Shown here: in pieces, positions 21,976 through 24,105 of the stretch | How the letters are laid out: every line of letters starts with the position of its first letter | Position numbering within the stretch: the stretch's first letter is position 1 | DNA from: Nitrospirota bacterium | GTDB lineage: Bacteria > Nitrospirota > Thermodesulfovibrionia > Thermodesulfovibrionales > JdFR-88 | NCBI GenBank assembly: GCA_021790695.1 | Contig: JAJYGJ010000199.1 | Coordinates: 1-24,105 of the forward strand | Length of the DNA: 24,105 bases | Direction: 5' to 3' | Notes under the pieces: model-generated | The model's database searches: none | Told to the model about the DNA's origin: nothing | What the model saw: the letters and a program-made list of their open reading frames with translations, nothing else | Made by a program: the position numbers and the translations under genes

Positions 21976-23197
21976 AAACCTGCTTTTGGGGGTCACCGGC
22001 AGCGTGGCCGCTTACAAGGCGGTCGAGCTTGCCCGGCGACTGAGAGACGAGGAAGCGGATGTCCGTGTCATAATGACGTCTGCTTCCTTGAATTTTATAA
22101 CACCCCTTTCGCTCCATCTGGCGTCAAGGCAAAAGCAAAAGCCCATTTCCAGCCTCTGGGAGGAACCCCTGGCCCATGTGAACCTTGCCTCCGACGCCGA
22201 CCTTTTTATCGTGGCCCCCGCCACCGCCAATACACTGAGCCGGATGGCCCTCGGGATTGCCGACGATATGCTGACGGCGTGCTTTATGGCCTTTGCCGGG
22301 AAGACCCCGCCCGCTCCCGCTATCGTCGCTCCGGCCATGAATCCCGCGATGTACGGGAACCCGGCCTTCAGAAGAAACCTGGAGTTTCTGAAGACCGGCC
22401 TGGGAGTGGTCGAGATACCGCCCGAAGAGGGGGCCCTTGCCTGCGGGACGGCCGGCACCGGACGGATGGCGGCGGTGGAAAAGATCGTGGATGCCGCAAG
22501 GAACGCCCTGGTGGAAAAGGATTTTCAAGGTTTGAGGGTGCTCGTGACCGCCGGGCCGACAAGGGAGCCCATCGATCCCGTGCGGTTCATATCCAATCGT
22601 TCGAGCGGCAGGATGGGCTTCGCCCTTGCAAAAGCCGCCGCCTCCCGCGGGGCGGACGTGGTACTTGTCAGCGGCCCCGGCACTATTAGTCCGCCGGAGG
22701 GCATAGGAAAATTCATACGGGTGGAGACCACGGCCCAGATGGAAAAGGCCGTCCTTGAAGAGATAAAGCACGCCCGGCTCCTCATCATGGCCGCCGCGCC
22801 GGCTGATTTCACCCCCGAAGAAACATTTTCGAAAAAAATAATAAAATCAAGTAGATATAATCTGAAACTTAAAGAGACGCCTGACATCCTGCTCGGGGTT
22901 TCCAGGCTTGAAAATAAAAACAAAAAGAGGCCGTTTACGGTCGGCTTTTCCGCGGAAACGGGGCCCGAGGTCGGCAGGGCCCGGGAAAAGCTCAGGAAAA
23001 AGGGGTTGGACATGATTGTCTTTAACGATGTCACAAAACCCGGGGCGGGTTTTGACTGCGAGACGAACGAGGTGACGATCATTACGCGGGGCAAGGGCCG
23101 CGTGGACATCCCGCTTATGGACAAGCGCGATATTGCCCACGCGATACTGGACAGCGTTTTAGCGCAGAAAAACCTTTCACAAAACCTTGACTTTTAA
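21941..23197 (+). CDS. coaBC: Bifunctional phosphopantothenoylcysteine decarboxylase/phosphopantothenate-cysteine ligase
   Basis: A 418-residue two-domain Dfp protein of coenzyme A synthesis. The CoaC half carries GVTGSVAAYK, the catalytic His79 in LAHVNLASDADLFIVAPATA, Asn134 in APAMNPAMYGN, and Cys168 in ALACGTAGTGRM. The CoaB half starts near residue 200 with RVLVTAGPTREPIDPVRFIS, then NRSSGRMGFALAKAA, AAAPADFTPE (usually AAVADY), and KKGLDMIVFND. The start ATG 21941 lies inside the end of rpoZ; no alternative start exists before the conserved LLLGVTG segment. The assignment is secure. Confidence 0.96.
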   Translation: MKKRSPSPLKNKNLLLGVTGSVAAYKAVELARRLRDEEADVRVIMTSASLNFITPLSLHLASRQKQKPISSLWEEPLAHVNLASDADLFIVAPATANTLSRMALGIADDMLTACFMAFAGKTPPAPAIVAPAMNPAMYGNPAFRRNLEFLKTGLGVVEIPPEEGALACGTAGTGRMAAVEKIVDAARNALVEKDFQGLRVLVTAGPTREPIDPVRFISNRSSGRMGFALAKAAASRGADVVLVSGPGTISPPEGIGKFIRVETTAQMEKAVLEEIKHARLLIMAAAPADFTPEETFSKKIIKSSRYNLKLKETPDILLGVSRLENKNKKRPFTVGFSAETGPEVGRAREKLRKKGLDMIVFNDVTKPGAGFDCETNEVTIITRGKGRVDIPLMDKRDIAHAILDSVLAQKNLSQNLDF

Positions 23198-23217
23198 GCA
23201 TCGTTGCATGAAAATCA

Positions 23218-24105
23218 ATGATGCCCGCTGAACTGGAGAGGTTGAGGGAAAGGGTCAGGAGAGACCCGTTTTCCAGGCTTTTCATCTCCCTCGCCGATGA
23301 ACTGCGGAAGGCCGGTATGCGCGGGGAGGCCATACAGGTCCTCTGGGACGGACTTGAAAGGCACCCAGGCTACATGAGCGCGCGTGTCGCCCTGGGAAAG
23401 CTCTACATCGAGGAGAATGACCTTAAGGGGGCCCTCTCGGAATTCAGGCAGGTGGCCGACGCCATCCCGGACAATCTTCTGGCCCAGAGAAAACTTGCCG
23501 ACATCTATATGCTTCTGGAGGACAGGGAGGGTGCAAGAAGGGCCCTCGAGATGGTTGTCCGTTTGAACCCCATGGACAGCGATGCGAAAGCGGCGCTCGA
23601 TAAACTGAACTCCGCCCCCCCGGCAATGCCCGGGATGGAGGAGTCCCCCGAGGCTGAAGAAGGAATTTTTGAGGCTAAAGAAGAGATTTTAACCGCGTGG
23701 GAAAGCCCCGAAGGGATCTTGGAAGACAGCGACGGCAACGCCCCGGATGCGGGCGAAATCCCGGCCCTGGGGGAAGAAGGCGTTGAATCCCCGCAGCCTG
23801 ACGAGGGCCCGTACGCGGTCCAGACCGGCTCGGTCCAGACCGGCTCGGTCCAGACCGGCTCGGTCCAGGCCGAAGGCAATATCGCGGACGGCAGGGAAGT
23901 TGCGATTGAGATGGAAGACGGCGCAAATGAAGATAACGCGCCTCGCGGCATATCCGGGGATGGTCCGGGTATCGATAATTCGATAACAGGGGCGGAAGAC
24001 GACAAAAGCAAAAAGGCCGCTTCGGAGGAAGACGCGGTGGATAAGGGCGCAGGTGAGCGGCTGGCCGACGAGCGGCTGGCCGACGGGCGGCCGGCCGACG
24101 GGCGG
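23218..24105 (+). CDS. TPR-repeat protein with acidic repetitive C-terminus (partial, runs off window)
   Basis: At least 296 residues, open to the window end. Residues about 5-115 form two to three tetratricopeptide-type repeats: RDPFSRLFISLADELRKAGM, SARVALGKLYIEENDLKGAL, AQRKLADIYMLLEDREGARR. The rest is acidic and low complexity, with VQTGS three times in tandem, and at the edge a repeat of the form (E/G)R(L/P)AD. Two ATGs (23218, 23221) stand in tandem; no clear Shine-Dalgarno site precedes them. The frame lies 20 bp after coaBC and is probably in the same operon. TPR modules mediate protein contacts; the partner is unknown. The low-complexity tail makes the real extent uncertain. Confidence 0.82.
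   Translation, partial: MMPAELERLRERVRRDPFSRLFISLADELRKAGMRGEAIQVLWDGLERHPGYMSARVALGKLYIEENDLKGALSEFRQVADAIPDNLLAQRKLADIYMLLEDREGARRALEMVVRLNPMDSDAKAALDKLNSAPPAMPGMEESPEAEEGIFEAKEEILTAWESPEGILEDSDGNAPDAGEIPALGEEGVESPQPDEGPYAVQTGSVQTGSVQTGSVQAEGNIADGREVAIEMEDGANEDNAPRGISGDGPGIDNSITGAEDDKSKKAASEEDAVDKGAGERLADERLADGRPADGR
23818..23862 (+). repeat. Three perfect tandem 15-bp units encoding VQTGS
   Basis: GTCCAGACCGGCTCG occurs three times without a mismatch and in frame within the TPR gene. A partial fourth unit (GTCCAGGCC) follows. Perfect identity implies recent slippage. Confidence 0.9.
24055..24105 (+). repeat. 15-bp tandem repeat at the window edge, (E/G)R(L/P)AD
   Basis: GAGCGGCTGGCCGAC at 24055-24069 recurs at 24070-24084, then as GGGCGGCCGGCCGAC (24085-24099), and a fourth unit begins at 24100. 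The array runs out of the window, so its length is unknown. Confidence 0.85.

Noticed and set aside
1..24105. tRNA or rRNA genes, phage genes, or an integrated island
   Set aside because: I saw no tRNA T-arm pattern in a plausible cloverleaf, no integrase or transposase, and no phage proteins; base composition is even apart from short AT-rich promoters.

Overview
The window (about 60% GC or more) is bacterial chromosome. It carries 20 protein-coding genes that I can support, two of them cut by the window ends. The block yicC, remA-like (DUF370), gmk, rpoZ, coaBC, TPR gene, together with a UGA-encoded peroxiredoxin, would suit a Nitrospirota or Desulfobacterota-type anaerobe. That placement is inference from gene order and style; no rRNA or tRNA is present to test it.

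Layout. (1) 1-2169, minus strand: a typical 2-Cys peroxiredoxin whose peroxidatic cysteine codon is an in-frame TGA (2002-2004), so it is very probably a selenoprotein (PrxU type). It is followed by an ABC-2 exporter, ATPase then permease, with 4-bp overlaps at each junction. (2) 2170-3189: the prxU promoter, a repeat-bounded non-coding stretch and a small CxxC protein. (3) 3190-5787, plus: a P2-type cation ATPase. (4) 5788-7226, plus: a structured leader, a small exported Cys-containing protein, a 45-residue membrane protein and a Yip1-like membrane protein. (5) 7259-11159, minus: a Fur-family regulator followed by a complete metal ABC uptake operon (binding protein, ATPase, two paralogous permeases), with a 14-bp palindrome upstream that is probably the operator. 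(6) 11301-14018, plus: a secreted two-domain M16 metallopeptidase. (7) 14160-15104, minus: a patatin-like lipoprotein. (8) 15145-15468: a 324-bp non-coding fold-back element with perfect 14-bp terminal inverted repeats and an exact 8-bp flanking direct duplication, i.e. a MITE-like insertion that may be transcribed as a structured RNA. (9) 15637-19629, plus: a hybrid histidine kinase translationally coupled to a FabG-like reductase and then bioD. (10) 19730-24105, plus: the yicC to coaBC housekeeping block and a TPR protein running off the end.

The strongest observation is the selenocysteine peroxiredoxin. Ordinary gene calling would truncate it to a 111-residue fragment, because the TGA sits exactly at the catalytic Cys within FYPADFTFV-x-ATEF and a SECIS-like hairpin follows at a suitable distance. 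Next come the fold-back mobile element and a dispersed intergenic repeat, four copies of which lie beside gene 3' ends. Most other long open frames are antisense or frame shadows produced by the high GC content.
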